From: Serratia nevei
GTDB taxonomy: Bacteria > Pseudomonadota > Gammaproteobacteria > Enterobacterales > Enterobacteriaceae
Assembly (NCBI RefSeq): GCF_037948395.1
Contig: NZ_CP149940.1
Span: 1,922,001 to 1,986,000, forward strand
Reading direction: 5' to 3'
DNA: 64,000 nt
Part shown: in pieces, positions 50,682-60,185 of the stretch
Position numbering within the stretch: the stretch's first letter is position 1
Layout of the letters: every line of letters begins with the position of its first letter
The notes under the pieces: model-generated
Databases searched by the model: none
What the model saw: only the letters and a program-made list of their open reading frames with translations
Told to the model about the DNA's origin: nothing
Program-made: the position numbers and the translations under genes

Positions 50682-51749
50682 ATGCCAGTGTTACATAACC
50701 GAATTTCTAACGAGGAACTGAAGGCGCGCATGCTGGCGGAAACCGAGCCTCGCACCACAGTTTCTTTTTACAAATACTTCTCCATCGACGATCCCAAAGC
50801 GTTTCGCGACAGCCTGTACGTTCAGTTCGAAAAACTGAAGGTGTTCGGCCGCATCTACGTGGCGAAAGAGGGCATCAACGCGCAGATCAGCGTGCCACAG
50901 CATAATTTCGAGGCGTTCAAAGCCGCGCTGTTCGCCTCGCACCCGGCGCTGGATCAGGTGCGCCTGAACATCGCGCTGGAAGACGACGGCAAATCCTTTT
51001 GGGTGTTGCGCCTCAAGGTGCGCGAGCGTATCGTGGCCGACGGCATCGATGACGAGAGCTTTGACCCAAGCAACGTTGGCGAGTATCTGCAGGCCGATCG
51101 CGTCAATCAGATGATCGACGATCCGAATACGGTGTTCGTCGATATGCGCAACCACTATGAGTACGAAGTCGGTCACTTCGAAAACGCCATCGAGGTGCCG
51201 TCGGATACCTTCCGCGATCAGCTGCCGATGGCGGTGGAGATGCTGCAGGACAGCAAAGACAAAAACATCGTCATGTACTGCACCGGCGGCATTCGCTGTG
51301 AAAAAGCCAGCGCCTATATGCTGCACAACGGCTTTAAAAACATCTACCACGTGGAAGGCGGGATTATCGAGTACACCCGCAAAGCGAAAGAGCAGGGGTT
51401 GCCGCTGAAGTTTATCGGCAAAAACTTCGTGTTTGATGAGCGCATGGGCGAGCGCATCTCCGACGATGTGATCGCCAACTGCCACCAGTGCGGTGCGCCG
51501 TGTGACACCCACACCAACTGCAAGAACGACGGCTGCCATCTGCTGTTCATTCAGTGCCCGAGCTGCGCCGCCAAGTTTGAAGGGTGCTGCAGCGAGATTT
51601 GCCGCGAAGAGCTGAAGTTGCCGCGTGAAGAGCAGCGCGCGCGCCGTGCCGGCCGTGAAAACGGCGTCAAGATCTTCAATAAGTCGAAAGGCTTGTTGCA
51701 GACTACGATGCACATTCCGGCACCGGAAGAAGAAGGCCCAGCCCGCTGA
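50682..51749 (+). CDS. trhO: tRNA uridine-34 hydroxylase TrhO (YceA)
   Basis: A 355-aa rhodanese-family protein. The N-terminal acylphosphatase-like part ([20 protein letters not shown]...[12 protein letters not shown]) is followed by the rhodanese domain with active-site C200 in [16 protein letters not shown], then a Cys-rich zinc region ([24 protein letters not shown]). It hydroxylates U34 of several tRNAs, aerobically, as the first step to cmo5U. Start after AGGAAAGTACACC. Confidence 0.95.
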   Translation: MPVLHNRISNEELKARMLAETEPRTTVSFYKYFSIDDPKAFRDSLYVQFEKLKVFGRIYVAKEGINAQISVPQHNFEAFKAALFASHPALDQVRLNIALEDDGKSFWVLRLKVRERIVADGIDDESFDPSNVGEYLQADRVNQMIDDPNTVFVDMRNHYEYEVGHFENAIEVPSDTFRDQLPMAVEMLQDSKDKNIVMYCTGGIRCEKASAYMLHNGFKNIYHVEGGIIEYTRKAKEQGLPLKFIGKNFVFDERMGERISDDVIANCHQCGAPCDTHTNCKNDGCHLLFIQCPSCAAKFEGCCSEICREELKLPREEQRARRAGRENGVKIFNKSKGLLQTTMHIPAPEEEGPAR

Positions 51750-51765
51750 GCCTGAGGAAATGAGA

Positions 51766-51795
51766 AGCCCGGCCGCCAAGCCGGGCTTTTTTTTT
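51766..51795. terminator. Bidirectional terminator trhO / yceI
   Basis: AGCCCGGC, loop CGCCAA, GCCGGGCT followed by eight T. Its tail overlaps the yceI stop region on the other strand. Confidence 0.85.
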
Positions 51796-52372
51796 ATTTC
51801 TCGCGTACGCCTTCTACGGAGATGATCAGCTCAACGTCTTGCGACGCCGGGCCCAGATCGGTGGTGATGCCGAAGTCTTTCAGCTTGATCTTGCCGTTGG
51901 CTTCAAAGCCGGCGCGGTAGCCGCCCCACGGATCGTTGCCCTGGCCAATCAGTTTGGCGTCCAGCGTGACCGGCTTGGTCACGCCGTTCAACGTCAGGTT
52001 ACCGACCACCGCATAACCGTCGCCGCTTTTCTTCACGTCGGTGGATTCAAACTTGGCCTGCTTGTTCTTCTCTACGTTGAGGAACTCGGCGCTGCGCAGG
52101 TGCTTGTCGCGTTCGGCGTGGTTGGTGTCGACGCTGGCGGTATTGATGGTCACGTTGACCTTGTCCTTGGACGGATCTTTTTCGTCGAAGGTGAAGCCGC
52201 CGTCGAAGTCTTTAAAGCTGCCGTACAGCCAGCTGTAGCCCAGGTGCTGGATGCGGAATTCGATAAAGGCGTGCTGGCCCTGTTTGTCGATCTTGTAGTC
52301 CGCCGCCAGTGCGGAACCGGCGCTCAGCAGCAGGGCGCCTGCGGTCAGGCCCAATACGGTCTTTTTCAACAT
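51794..52372 (-). CDS. yceI: YceI-family periplasmic lipid-binding-like protein
   Basis: ATG 52372 ([20 protein letters not shown]) with GGAGATTGCT upstream; ALA-ADYK marks the signal cleavage (about residue 22). The 192-aa product has the lipocalin-like YceI fold ([20 protein letters not shown]). Members bind isoprenoid lipids; E. coli YceI is base- and osmo-induced. Follows yceJ by about 23 bp in an operon, as in E. coli. Confidence 0.93.
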   Translation of the reverse strand: MLKKTVLGLTAGALLLSAGSALAADYKIDKQGQHAFIEFRIQHLGYSWLYGSFKDFDGGFTFDEKDPSKDKVNVTINTASVDTNHAERDKHLRSAEFLNVEKNKQAKFESTDVKKSGDGYAVVGNLTLNGVTKPVTLDAKLIGQGNDPWGGYRAGFEANGKIKLKDFGITTDLGPASQDVELIISVEGVREK

Positions 52373-52395
52373 AGCAATCTCCATAAGTCCAAAGG

Positions 52396-52950
52396 TTAAT
52401 CGGCGCTGCTACCCAGCATCCGTTTCAAAGTGACATCACGATCGATAAAGTGATGTTTAAGCGCGGCCAGCCCGTGCAGTACCGAGAGCACTACCACGGC
52501 CCAGGCCAGGTAAAGGTGAATGGCGCCGGCGGTATCGGCTTGCTCCGCCATGCCGGTCACGGTGGCGGGCACGTCGAACCAGCCGAATACGCTGATCGGT
52601 TGGCCGTCGGCGGTCGAGATCAGATAGCCGCTGATCAGAATGCCGAACAGCACGGCGTACAACGCCAGATGCGCGAGAATGGCGCTGACGCGAGTGAGGC
52701 GACCATAGCTGGCCAGAGGCTTGGGCGGCGGCGAGACAAAGCGCCAGATCACGCGGATCACCATGATGATGAACAGTAGCGCGCCGATGCTTTTGTGGAT
52801 CTCCGGCGCCTGGTGGTACCAGACGTCGTAATAGCCCAGCGTGACCATCCACAGGCCGAGTGCGAACATGCCGTACACCGTCAGCGCCACCAGCCAGTGG
52901 ATCAACACTGACACATGGCCGAAACGATCGGCGGTATTTTTCCAGAGCAT
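52396..52950 (-). CDS. yceJ: Cytochrome b561 YceJ
   Basis: The 184-aa product is a four-span b-type cytochrome: [20 protein letters not shown] with His in the first span, [37 protein letters not shown] and [15 protein letters not shown], giving the His ligands for two hemes. Reduces or oxidises quinone in the inner membrane, partner unknown. First gene of the yceJI operon. Confidence 0.93.
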   Translation of the reverse strand: MLWKNTADRFGHVSVLIHWLVALTVYGMFALGLWMVTLGYYDVWYHQAPEIHKSIGALLFIIMVIRVIWRFVSPPPKPLASYGRLTRVSAILAHLALYAVLFGILISGYLISTADGQPISVFGWFDVPATVTGMAEQADTAGAIHLYLAWAVVVLSVLHGLAALKHHFIDRDVTLKRMLGSSAD

Positions 52951-53392
52951 CCTGTTTCCTTCGATTACCGATTGGCTGGCTGCAATAATTAAACTTTAGG
53001 AAACATAAAATCAATAATAAATTTAACTATGTTACTTCTTAGAAATATTAGTCAGTGAATTTGTTTGAGATGTTCGGAGTTCATCAGATAAATCGTTGAA
53101 GATGATATTATTTCTTTCACGTAACGATTATGCTAGTTGTTGAAAATTAGGCTTATTATCTATTAATGTCAGCTTTTGTCATTTTACGTAAACCGTCCAT
53201 AAATTGCTCGGTGGTATTATTTGTTGGCAAAGGTTATGCCTATTTTTCGCGGCGAAGAGCAGGGCGGAAAGATTAATTTTTTCGAACGGTTACGCGAAAT
53301 CCTCTGCGGCATAACGGCGGACTTTGCTACCATTAGCGCCAAGCGTCGGCTCTTGATGGCCGGTTAACCCAGTGAAATAACAAGGAAACGTC
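52951..53392. other. Divergent intergenic region yceJ / tqsA
   Basis: AT-rich, 442 bp, with promoters for yceJI and tqsA. The last bases AAGGAAACGTC form the tqsA binding site. No open frame with gene-like composition; no strong repeats noticed. Confidence 0.6.
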
Positions 53393-54451
53393 ATGGGCCG
53401 AACCCGTGTAACCGACAACAGCCTGCGTTTGGCCGTCCTGCTGGCGATGTTGGTGATCATTCTGGCTGGGGTGAAAGCCGCCGCCGACATCGTGGTGCCG
53501 TTTCTACTGGCGGTGTTCCTCGCCATGGTGCTGAACCCGCTGGTGGCGATGCTGGAACGCAGACGGGTGCCGCGCATCCTTGGGGTGACGCTGCTGGTGA
53601 CGGCGGTGATTGTGGTCGTGATGCTGTTCATCGGCATGCTGGGCGCTTCGCTGAACGAGTTCGCCCGTTCGCTGCCGCAGTACCGCGGCATGATGATCGA
53701 GAAACTGCGCGAGCTGCAGTATTACGCCGATCGCTTCAATATCAGCCTCTCCAGCGAAGCGATGCTGCAATATGTCGATCCCAGCGCTGCGATGAATCTG
53801 GTTACCCGCATGCTGGGGCACCTGTCTGGCGCCATGACCAACGTCTTCCTGCTGCTGATGACCGTGGTGTTTATGCTGTTCGAAGTGCAGCTGCTGCCTT
53901 ATAAACTGCAGCAGGCGCTGGATAAGCCGAATGAAGGCCTCGCCGCGATGCGGCGGGCGCTGGACGGCGTGACGCGTTATCTGGTGATTAAAACCATCAT
54001 CAGCCTGGCCACCGGGGTGATCGTCTGGATCTTCCTGGCGGCGGTCGGCGTACGCTTCGCCTTTATCTGGGGGCTGCTGGCGTTTCTGCTCAACTATATT
54101 CCCAATATCGGCTCGGTATTGGCCGCCATTCCGCCGCTGATTCAGGCGCTGCTGTTCAACGGATTGGGTGATGCGCTGGTGGTGGCGGGCGGCTTTATCG
54201 CAATCAACATGGTGATCGGCAATATCCTCGAACCGCGGGTGATGGGTCGCGGGCTGGGGTTGTCGACGCTGGTGGTATTCCTGTCGCTGATCTTTTGGGG
54301 CTGGCTGCTCGGCCCGGTCGGCATGCTGCTGTCGGTGCCGCTGACGATCGTGGCGCGCATCGCGCTGGAGACTACCGAGGGCGGCTATCGGCTGGCGGTC
54401 ATTTTGGGTGACGGTCGCCCGCCGCGTCAGCCTCCGGCGCCGCCGGAGTGA
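53393..54451 (+). CDS. tqsA: AI-2 exporter family protein TqsA
   Basis: A 352-aa protein (E. coli TqsA 344) with seven or eight spans and the family signatures NPLVAMLERRRVPRILGV, LLAFLLNYIPNIGSVLAAIP and GNILEPRVMGRGLGLSTLVV. In E. coli it exports autoinducer 2 and affects biofilm. Ends with a 53-bp tail-to-tail overlap with the MDR gene. Confidence 0.9.
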   Translation: MGRTRVTDNSLRLAVLLAMLVIILAGVKAAADIVVPFLLAVFLAMVLNPLVAMLERRRVPRILGVTLLVTAVIVVVMLFIGMLGASLNEFARSLPQYRGMMIEKLRELQYYADRFNISLSSEAMLQYVDPSAAMNLVTRMLGHLSGAMTNVFLLLMTVVFMLFEVQLLPYKLQQALDKPNEGLAAMRRALDGVTRYLVIKTIISLATGVIVWIFLAAVGVRFAFIWGLLAFLLNYIPNIGSVLAAIPPLIQALLFNGLGDALVVAGGFIAINMVIGNILEPRVMGRGLGLSTLVVFLSLIFWGWLLGPVGMLLSVPLTIVARIALETTEGGYRLAVILGDGRPPRQPPAPPE

Positions 54452-55403
54452 GGAAGATCTTGCCGTTCACACCGGGCTGCGCAGCGTGTTGCAGAGCAGC
54501 TGCGTACTGTTGCAAAGGGTAAATCGCGGCGGGCGGGCGCAGCGTCAGCTGGCCGCGCCGCAGCAGCTGGAATAGCTGATAAAACGCCGTTTGCCACTGC
54601 GCCGGTGCCGCCTGCGCATTCCATTTACGCAGGTGGAACAGCGAAGCGCGCAGCTTCAATTCGTCCACCACGCGCCGCCAGTCCACCTGGCGCCCACCCA
54701 GCAGGCCCAGCGCCACAAAGTCGCCGCCGGTGCGAACCGCCCGCGCCAGCTGCAATCCGTCTTCTCCGCCGATGCAGTCGATAGCGGCGCGGGCACCAAA
54801 GTGGGTCATTTGCGCCAGCTGCGGCGCCTCAATAACGCGCCAGGCGCCGGCGGCCAGCAGCGCCGGGCGATGAGTGAGGTTACGCACCACCACCGCCAGA
54901 CGAATGCCACGCAGCGCCGTCATCTGTGCCAGCAGCAGGCTAACGGCGGAGCCGCCGCCGTTGAGCAGCAGCACGTCGCCGGCGTTGAGCGGCAGCCATT
55001 GCGTCAGCAGCACCCAGCAGGTGAGCGGGTTGATATAGATTTGCGCCGCGCTGGCGTCGTCGATGTCGTCCGGTACCCAGACCACCCGTTCTTCAGGCAG
55101 TGTGACGAAGGTTTGCCAGCTGCCGTCACCCGCTACCGCCAGTGCGCGTCGGCCGGTCGAGCGTCCGCTTTGCGGATCGACGATGACGCCTACGCCTTCA
55201 TAGCCAGGCACCTGCGGCAGGGCGATGCGGTGCGCGTATTGGCCGTGAATCGGGATCAGGTCGGAAGGGTTGATCGGGGCATAGCGCATCTGCAGCAGCA
55301 GCCGGCCGGGGCGCAGCGGCGGCCTGCTCGTCTGCTGCAGCGCCAGCACCTGGGCGGGATCGCCGAAGCGGCTGAAGCTCAATCGGGGAAATGACGACGG
55401 CAT
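54399..55403 (-). CDS. Zinc-independent MDR-family oxidoreductase (enoyl reductase/quinone oxidoreductase-like)
   Basis: The 334-aa protein has the MDR GroES-like part (LLLQMRYAPINPSDLIPIHG, GYEGVGVIVD) and a Rossmann part (LLLNGGGSAVSLLLAQMTAL about 139-158). The zinc ligands of alcohol dehydrogenases are missing, which points to the enoyl-thioester reductase / quinone reductase branch using NADPH. Follows yceO by 3 bp. Substrate not assigned. Confidence 0.85.
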   Translation of the reverse strand: MPSSFPRLSFSRFGDPAQVLALQQTSRPPLRPGRLLLQMRYAPINPSDLIPIHGQYAHRIALPQVPGYEGVGVIVDPQSGRSTGRRALAVAGDGSWQTFVTLPEERVVWVPDDIDDASAAQIYINPLTCWVLLTQWLPLNAGDVLLLNGGGSAVSLLLAQMTALRGIRLAVVVRNLTHRPALLAAGAWRVIEAPQLAQMTHFGARAAIDCIGGEDGLQLARAVRTGGDFVALGLLGGRQVDWRRVVDELKLRASLFHLRKWNAQAAPAQWQTAFYQLFQLLRRGQLTLRPPAAIYPLQQYAAALQHAAQPGVNGKIFLTPAAPEADAAGDRHPK

Positions 55404-55406
55404 GGG

Positions 55407-55523
55407 TTACATCACGAAGAAAAAATAGACATCCAGCGCCAGCAGCACCAGCCACAGACAAAGATACAGCACCAGGTGCTCACGCACGTTGTTGACGATA
55501 GCCGCCAGTATTCGGTTTAACAT
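55407..55523 (-). CDS. yceO: Small membrane protein YceO
   Basis: A 38-aa protein, MLNRILAAIVNNVREHLVLY then a hydrophobic segment ending VYFFFVM. It matches recalled E. coli YceO ([20 protein letters not shown]) and lies in the same genomic place, between yceJ/tqsA and solA. AGGCGG precedes ATG 55523. Role in E. coli: affects acid tolerance/biofilm only in screens; mechanism unknown. Confidence 0.8.
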   Translation of the reverse strand: MLNRILAAIVNNVREHLVLYLCLWLVLLALDVYFFFVM

Positions 55524-55619
55524 TTCAGCCGCCTGAAGAAAGAGACCTTTGATTATAGTCCTTTTCTCGGCACCTTTTATAGCGGGGCGCGCGTGAGCGC
55601 TGGAAGAGTGGCGATAAAA

Positions 55620-55641
55620 AAGCCTGCGTTATCGCAGGCTT
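55620..55641 (-). terminator. Terminator of the LuxR-type gene
   Basis: AAGCCTGCG, loop TTAT, CGCAGGCTT with an A-run that becomes a T-run on the minus strand; 5 bp past the stop. Confidence 0.9.
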
Positions 55642-55645
55642 GATG

Positions 55646-56272
55646 TTACACCGCCAGCAGCGCCAGCGGCGTCGAATTCGTTGGTGCGCTGGGCGGGTAG
55701 AAATAACGCAGCACGTTATACAGCGAGTAGAACTCCAGCCGGTTGCGCGCGTTGATCTTCTCCGTGATGTGACGCTTGTGCACATACACCGTATGCGAGC
55801 TGATCTGCAGCTTTTTCGCGATGCGGTAGTTGGGCATTTCTGCCATCCAATATTTCATCACCGTCAGTTCCTGCGGGCTGAACAGGGAACGCTCTTCGCC
55901 GTCATCGGCCAGCGCCAGCGGATTTTCGCGCAGCGTGCGCAAGGTGAGTGGCAGAATGCTTTTATTGAACAGGAACGCGTTATCGGCGATGCGCATTGGC
56001 GTTTCGCTGTAGGGGTAAGGCGTATCGAGATAGATAAACAGCAAGGCAGACTGACTGGCTTCCATAAACGCCAGCAGCTGTGCGTCCGCTTCGTTATAGC
56101 GGCACTGGTTGCTGAGGTTCACCAGAATGTGGCTCGGCTGAAAGCTGGCCAACAGCGGCGTAGCGTACTCAATGCTGTGGCAGCACTTGATCGTTGTAAT
56201 CCCACTATCAGCAAAGTAGCTGGCTATACCGACCCGGGTGAAGCAGCATTCGTCCACGACAAGTAGTTTCAT
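55646..56272 (-). CDS. RcsA-like LuxR-family transcriptional regulator
   Basis: The 208-aa protein has a receiver-like N-terminal domain (MKLLVVDECCFTRVGIASYF) and a C-terminal LuxR HTH (about 145-195: FSPQELTVMKYWMAEMPNYR then KLQISSHTVYVHKRHITEKI). The receiver looks non-phosphorylatable: the acidic pocket is DE but the acceptor strand is HILVNLSNQ with no Asp. This degenerate-receiver layout and length match RcsA (207 aa). It may need a partner such as RcsB. Targets unknown; transcribed alone. Confidence 0.85.
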   Translation of the reverse strand: MKLLVVDECCFTRVGIASYFADSGITTIKCCHSIEYATPLLASFQPSHILVNLSNQCRYNEADAQLLAFMEASQSALLFIYLDTPYPYSETPMRIADNAFLFNKSILPLTLRTLRENPLALADDGEERSLFSPQELTVMKYWMAEMPNYRIAKKLQISSHTVYVHKRHITEKINARNRLEFYSLYNVLRYFYPPSAPTNSTPLALLAV

Positions 56273-56488
56273 GGTGACGTCCTTGTTGAAAGCCGATGGA
56301 GCATATCTTCTGTAAAATAGGACTTACACTGCAAGTGTTCAATTCGGAAATTCAAATGCTGAATGCAAGAAATTTCCGTTATCAGAATTTTTACTTGGTA
56401 TTTAAAAGAGTTAGCAGGTTAATAAATTGTAACTGCCAAATTTTGCTGTCCAGGGCACGACGGCAACCTGGACAGAGAAATCCTTCGC

Positions 56489-57604
56489 TTAGCTAAATCG
56501 TTTCAGACCAAAGCTGGAGACGTCGACCGGCGGCGCTTTGTCCTGCGCGAACAGGGCGGCAATCTCACCCAGCGCGCTGGCGAACTTGAAGCCGTGGCCG
56601 CTCAATCCGCTGATGACCATCAGGCGATCGCACTCCGGCAGGGTATCGATAATAAAGTCTTCGTCGGGGCTCATGTCATAACTGCAGGCTTCGCCGTGTA
56701 AACATACGCCTACACCCGGCAAAAACTGCCGCAGGAAGGAGAAAACTTCGGTGCCGTCACTGGCGTAGCTACCGAAGGGTTTGCGCTGCTCGGGGGCGTC
56801 CATCGGCTGCCCACCGTCGTGTTTACCCACTTTCAGGCCGTCGTTATCCGCCGGGAAGCCGTAATAGTGCGTGCCGTCCTGCGCTTCGACGGTAAAGGCC
56901 GGGAAGCGATTGTTCACGCTGTAGCGGCCGTCCGCCTGATGCCAGGAGAAAACCTTGCGCAATGGCGCAATCGGCAGCTGCGGCAACAGCGCTTTCACCC
57001 AGGTGCCAGCGGTGACCACGGCTTTTCGCGCCGTGAAACGCCCTTCGCCGGTGACGACTGCAACGCCACCATCGATAGGCTCCACCGCGCTGACCGGGCA
57101 GTTGAACAGCTGGCTGCAGCCGGCCTCTTTCGCCAGCTTGATCAGGCTGGCCACCGCCAGCTCGGAGCGCAGGAAGCCGGCGTCCGGCTCGAAAACGCCG
57201 ACGTAACCGTCTGGCGCGCGGAATTCCGGCCAGCGTTGAGCGATCTGTTCGGCACTGAGGGTTTGTGCGTTCAGGCGGAATTTCTGCGCGCTCTGCTGAG
57301 CATTGCGAATGAATTCGGAGTGCTGCGGCCCCAAATTGATCACGCCGCACGACTGGAACAGTTCCTCGCCGGATTGTTGAATCAGCGCATTCCACAACGC
57401 CTGTGCGCGCAGCACCAGCGGCACGTATTTTTCACCTTCGCCGTAAGCGTGGCGGATAATGCGGGTATCGCCGTGATGGCTGCCGTTGCGGTGCGGGGGA
57501 ATGGCGCTGTCGATCATCAGCACTTTCAAGCCGGCCCGGGTAGCGTAATACCCTGCCGCCGCGCCGACTGAACCGCTGCCCACCACAATCAAATCATATT
57601 CCAC
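56489..57604 (-). CDS. solA: N-methyl-L-tryptophan oxidase SolA
   Basis: A 371-aa flavoprotein (E. coli 372). FAD-binding GXGXXG at the N-terminus ([19 protein letters not shown]), ATP-like [20 protein letters not shown] near residue 39-58, and the covalent flavin Cys C307 in [14 protein letters not shown]. It oxidatively demethylates N-methyltryptophan and sarcosine. Monomeric sarcosine oxidase family, cytosolic. Confidence 0.95.
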   Translation of the reverse strand: MEYDLIVVGSGSVGAAAGYYATRAGLKVLMIDSAIPPHRNGSHHGDTRIIRHAYGEGEKYVPLVLRAQALWNALIQQSGEELFQSCGVINLGPQHSEFIRNAQQSAQKFRLNAQTLSAEQIAQRWPEFRAPDGYVGVFEPDAGFLRSELAVASLIKLAKEAGCSQLFNCPVSAVEPIDGGVAVVTGEGRFTARKAVVTAGTWVKALLPQLPIAPLRKVFSWHQADGRYSVNNRFPAFTVEAQDGTHYYGFPADNDGLKVGKHDGGQPMDAPEQRKPFGSYASDGTEVFSFLRQFLPGVGVCLHGEACSYDMSPDEDFIIDTLPECDRLMVISGLSGHGFKFASALGEIAALFAQDKAPPVDVSSFGLKRFS

Positions 57605-57698
57605 GTGCCCACCCTCTCTGATAGCGATTTCTTATCGCCCCATGATAAAAGGTTGCCGAGCGCAATGCACTGATTGAACGGCGAAAGGCAAAGAAAAA

Positions 57699-57723
57699 GG
57701 CGCCGGGAATGGGTCGCGGCGCC
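57699..57723 (-). terminator. bssS terminator
   Basis: GGCGCCG, 11-nt loop, CGGCGCC; on the minus strand followed by TTTTTCTTT. 22 bp past the bssS stop. Confidence 0.85.
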
Positions 57724-57745
57724 TCAGGGGTTAGGGGACGATGAA

Positions 57746-58000
57746 TCAATGTTTTCTGCGATCAAGATCCTGGTAATCCGTAGCTTCAATCTTGGCGATG
57801 CCGGCCTCTAAGATATTGATTAATTGACGGGCGACATCTGTGGTCAGCCAAAGCGTTCTGTCTACTTGGGCTTCTTCTGGCGTTTGGTCTAGTGAAGACA
57901 GGTAATGAAGGCGTATCATCATGGCGTCGTAAACGTCGACAGTACTGATATCCCAACCGACAAGCGGGTGCGTCTGAATTACTTCATCATTTCTGTCCAT
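57746..58000 (-). CDS. bssS: Biofilm regulator BssS
   Basis: 84 aa, the same length as E. coli BssS, sharing NDEVIQTHPLVGWDISTVDV, the RLHYLSS segment and LWLTTDVARQLINILEAGIA. In E. coli it modulates biofilm through indole/AI-2 dependent expression. Placed between solA and dinI as in E. coli. Confidence 0.95.
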   Translation of the reverse strand: MDRNDEVIQTHPLVGWDISTVDVYDAMMIRLHYLSSLDQTPEEAQVDRTLWLTTDVARQLINILEAGIAKIEATDYQDLDRRKH

Positions 58001-58201
58001 AAAGACCCCTTATTGAGTAGTAACTACCGTGAGTGACTAACGAGGATCAATGCGGCTCATCATCATGAGAGCAATTACAGTATACGCATCCGCTTTCATC
58101 GGTGGAGGGGGTTGTCACCGAAATTTGCAAAATAAATATTTATTTGAACAATTATTCTACAAACCGGTATGCGAATTTTTGGATGAATAAAGCGCAGGGC
58201 A

Positions 58202-58480
58202 TTATTCCGCGCCGGCTGGCGGCGGTGAACCGTGCAGGCATTTTTCCAGCTCTTCGGCCAAATGGGCGAAATGTTTCTGCGTTTCGGCATCGCGGTTCTG
58301 GCTGTGCGATTCCAGCTTCAGGCTGTGGATCAGCAGCTGGTTGGCTTTGTCATCCAGGCTGAAGGCCAGATAAGAGAAAGCCACTTCCAATACGTTCAAG
58401 CGCCTTTTCTGATCGGCAATCAGCGCCAGCAGTTCACCAAACGTCATCGCGTCTTCGGATTTCACCTTGTCCGGGGCCAT
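58202..58480 (-). CDS. Unknown conserved protein, 92 aa
   Basis: MAPDKVKSEDAMTFGELLAL opens an all-helical acidic protein; the middle (LNVLEVAFSYLAFSLDDKAN) is amphipathic and hydrophobic but too polar for a membrane span. Its C-terminus ends in HGSPPPAGAE. It sits between bssS and dinI, where E. coli has no gene. Could be an anti-adaptor-type or regulator-binding small protein; no family recognised. AGGAG precedes the ATG. Confidence 0.7.
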   Translation of the reverse strand: MAPDKVKSEDAMTFGELLALIADQKRRLNVLEVAFSYLAFSLDDKANQLLIHSLKLESHSQNRDAETQKHFAHLAEELEKCLHGSPPPAGAE

Positions 58481-58565
58481 GCTTACTCCTTTGCGTTAAA
58501 TACAGCGCTGAGGCGGATTTTGTTCCAAAGTAAGGGTAAGCGATGAATGGGCAGGGCGCCAGAAA

Positions 58566-58596
58566 CAAAAAAGCCGGAGAGCGACCCCCGGCAAAA
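58566..58596 (-). terminator. dinI terminator
   Basis: GCCGG and CCGGC around a 10-nt loop; minus strand continues in TTTTTTG. 15 bp past the dinI stop. Confidence 0.75.
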
Positions 58597-58610
58597 ACAG
58601 CATTGCAGTG

Positions 58611-58850
58611 TTATTCTGCGCTGAACCACTCGTCCGCGCTTTCCCAGGTTTCCTGAAGGATTTCCTCGATCAGATCCCGGTCGGTTTTGGCGCCTCCCAG
58701 AACGGAGAGGCCGTTGGCGCCGGCATAACGTACTTGCACGACGGCGTCTGGAAACTGGCGATTGACCCGCTTGCCCAGTTCGCCGGTCAGTGCCTCAATG
58801 GCACCCGCCGGCAGCGGCCGGGTTTTATCTATAGTGACTTCAACACGCAT
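58611..58850 (-). CDS. dinI: DNA damage-inducible protein DinI
   Basis: The 79-aa product (E. coli 81) shares MRVEVTIDKTRPLPAGAIEA and the acidic C-terminal helix RDLIEEILQETWESADEWF, which binds RecA filaments and modulates LexA and UmuD cleavage. A canonical LexA box stands 20 bp upstream of the start. Confidence 0.95.
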   Translation of the reverse strand: MRVEVTIDKTRPLPAGAIEALTGELGKRVNRQFPDAVVQVRYAGANGLSVLGGAKTDRDLIEEILQETWESADEWFSAE

Positions 58851-58869
58851 AATTGCCCCCGAAGCGATT

Positions 58870-58889
58870 TACTGTTTATTTATACAGTT
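58870..58889. promoter_or_regulatory. LexA (SOS) box of dinI
   Basis: TACTGTTTATTTATACAGTT carries CTGT-N8-ACAG, a near-consensus LexA operator, just upstream of dinI. Confidence 0.93.
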
Positions 58890-58925
58890 AACCGGGTGCG
58901 GGGGCAAGAGGGCGAAGCAAAAATA

Positions 58926-59972
58926 TCAGTTTTTCAGCGACCAGTTCAGGGTTTCACCGGCCAGGAAGGGGATCACGGATTCATTGCCCAGGGCGATCTC
59001 TTCCGGTTGGGTGGTCGGCACGCGCTGCAGCTCGATGAAGTCTTCGTTGAGCGGCAGACCATAGAAGCGTGGGCCGTTGAGCGAGCAGAAGGCTTCAAAG
59101 TGCTCCAACGCGCCGAGTTGTTCGAACACGGCAGCGTAAGCCGGGATGGCATTCGGCGCGTTGAAGCAGCCGGCGCAGCCACAGCTGGATTCTTTGCGGT
59201 GCTTGAGATGCGGCGCGGAGTCGGTGCCGAGGAAGAAACGATCCGAACCGCTGGCGACCGCCTGACGCAGCGCTTCCTGGTGGACATTGCGCTTGAGGAT
59301 CGGCAGGCAGAACAGGTGTGGGCGAATGCCGCCCACCAGCATGTGGTTGCGGTTGAACATCAGGTGCTGTGGCGTGATGGTGGCGCCGAGGAAACGATTG
59401 CCTGCCTGCACATATTGCGCTGCTTCTTTGGTGGTGATGTGCTCGAAGACGATCTTCAGCTCCGGGAACTGGCGGCGGATAGGTTCCATGACCTGTTCGA
59501 TAAAGCGCGCCTCGCGGTCGAAAATATCGACGGCAGGATCGGTCACTTCGCCGTGGATCAGCAGAGGCATGCCGATTTTTTGCATCTGTTCGAACAGCGG
59601 GTAAATGCCGGTCACGTCGCTGACGCCGTGGCTGGAGTTGGTCGTAGCGTTGGCCGGATACAGCTTGGCGGCGGTAAACACCCCTTGCTCGAAGCCGTTG
59701 ACCAGTTCACTGGCCGCCAGGGAGTTGGTCAGGTAGCAGGTCATCAGCGGAGTGAAGTTGTGGCCCTGCGGGACCGCCGCCAGAATGCGATCGCGGTAGG
59801 CGCGCGCGGCGGCCACGGTCGTTACGGGGGGAACCAGGTTCGGCATCACGATCGCCCGGCCAAATACCTGGCTGGTATAGGGCACCACCGTTTTCAGCAT
59901 CTCGTCGTCACGCAGGTGGATATGCCAGTCGTCTGGGCGGCGGATTTTCAGAACTTGAGGTTGTGCGGTCAT
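58926..59972 (-). CDS. pyrC: Dihydroorotase PyrC
   Basis: 348 aa, equal to E. coli PyrC. Metal ligands H17 and H19 ([10 protein letters not shown]), carboxylated K103 ([13 protein letters not shown]) and HGEV near residue 140. It closes carbamoyl aspartate to dihydroorotate in pyrimidine synthesis. E. coli pyrC is regulated by CTP-sensitive start-site selection and PurR; the spacer 59973-60010 is too short to judge this here. Confidence 0.96.
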   Translation of the reverse strand: MTAQPQVLKIRRPDDWHIHLRDDEMLKTVVPYTSQVFGRAIVMPNLVPPVTTVAAARAYRDRILAAVPQGHNFTPLMTCYLTNSLAASELVNGFEQGVFTAAKLYPANATTNSSHGVSDVTGIYPLFEQMQKIGMPLLIHGEVTDPAVDIFDREARFIEQVMEPIRRQFPELKIVFEHITTKEAAQYVQAGNRFLGATITPQHLMFNRNHMLVGGIRPHLFCLPILKRNVHQEALRQAVASGSDRFFLGTDSAPHLKHRKESSCGCAGCFNAPNAIPAYAAVFEQLGALEHFEAFCSLNGPRFYGLPLNEDFIELQRVPTTQPEEIALGNESVIPFLAGETLNWSLKN

Positions 59973-60185
59973 CTAGCTAGGCTCCGGCGGTCAAATACGT
60001 CTAATGAAAAGCGAATAATGGGTTTATTCACGCCGGGGTGTAAGGATAAGCGGAAAGTGCCTGAGATGCATCTGTTTGTTGGCGACAAGTTGAAATCAAT
60101 AGGGCGGCGGGCGCATAGTGGCAGAGATTTCAACGATGCCGACGCCAATACCGTCGACCTTCATCAAGTGGAAAGGGAGAAAGCA

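Noticed and set aside
59973..60185. pyrC attenuator or extra gene between pyrC and the ABM gene
   Set aside because: Short frames lack ribosome sites; no terminator-like structure adjacent to the pyrC start was found.
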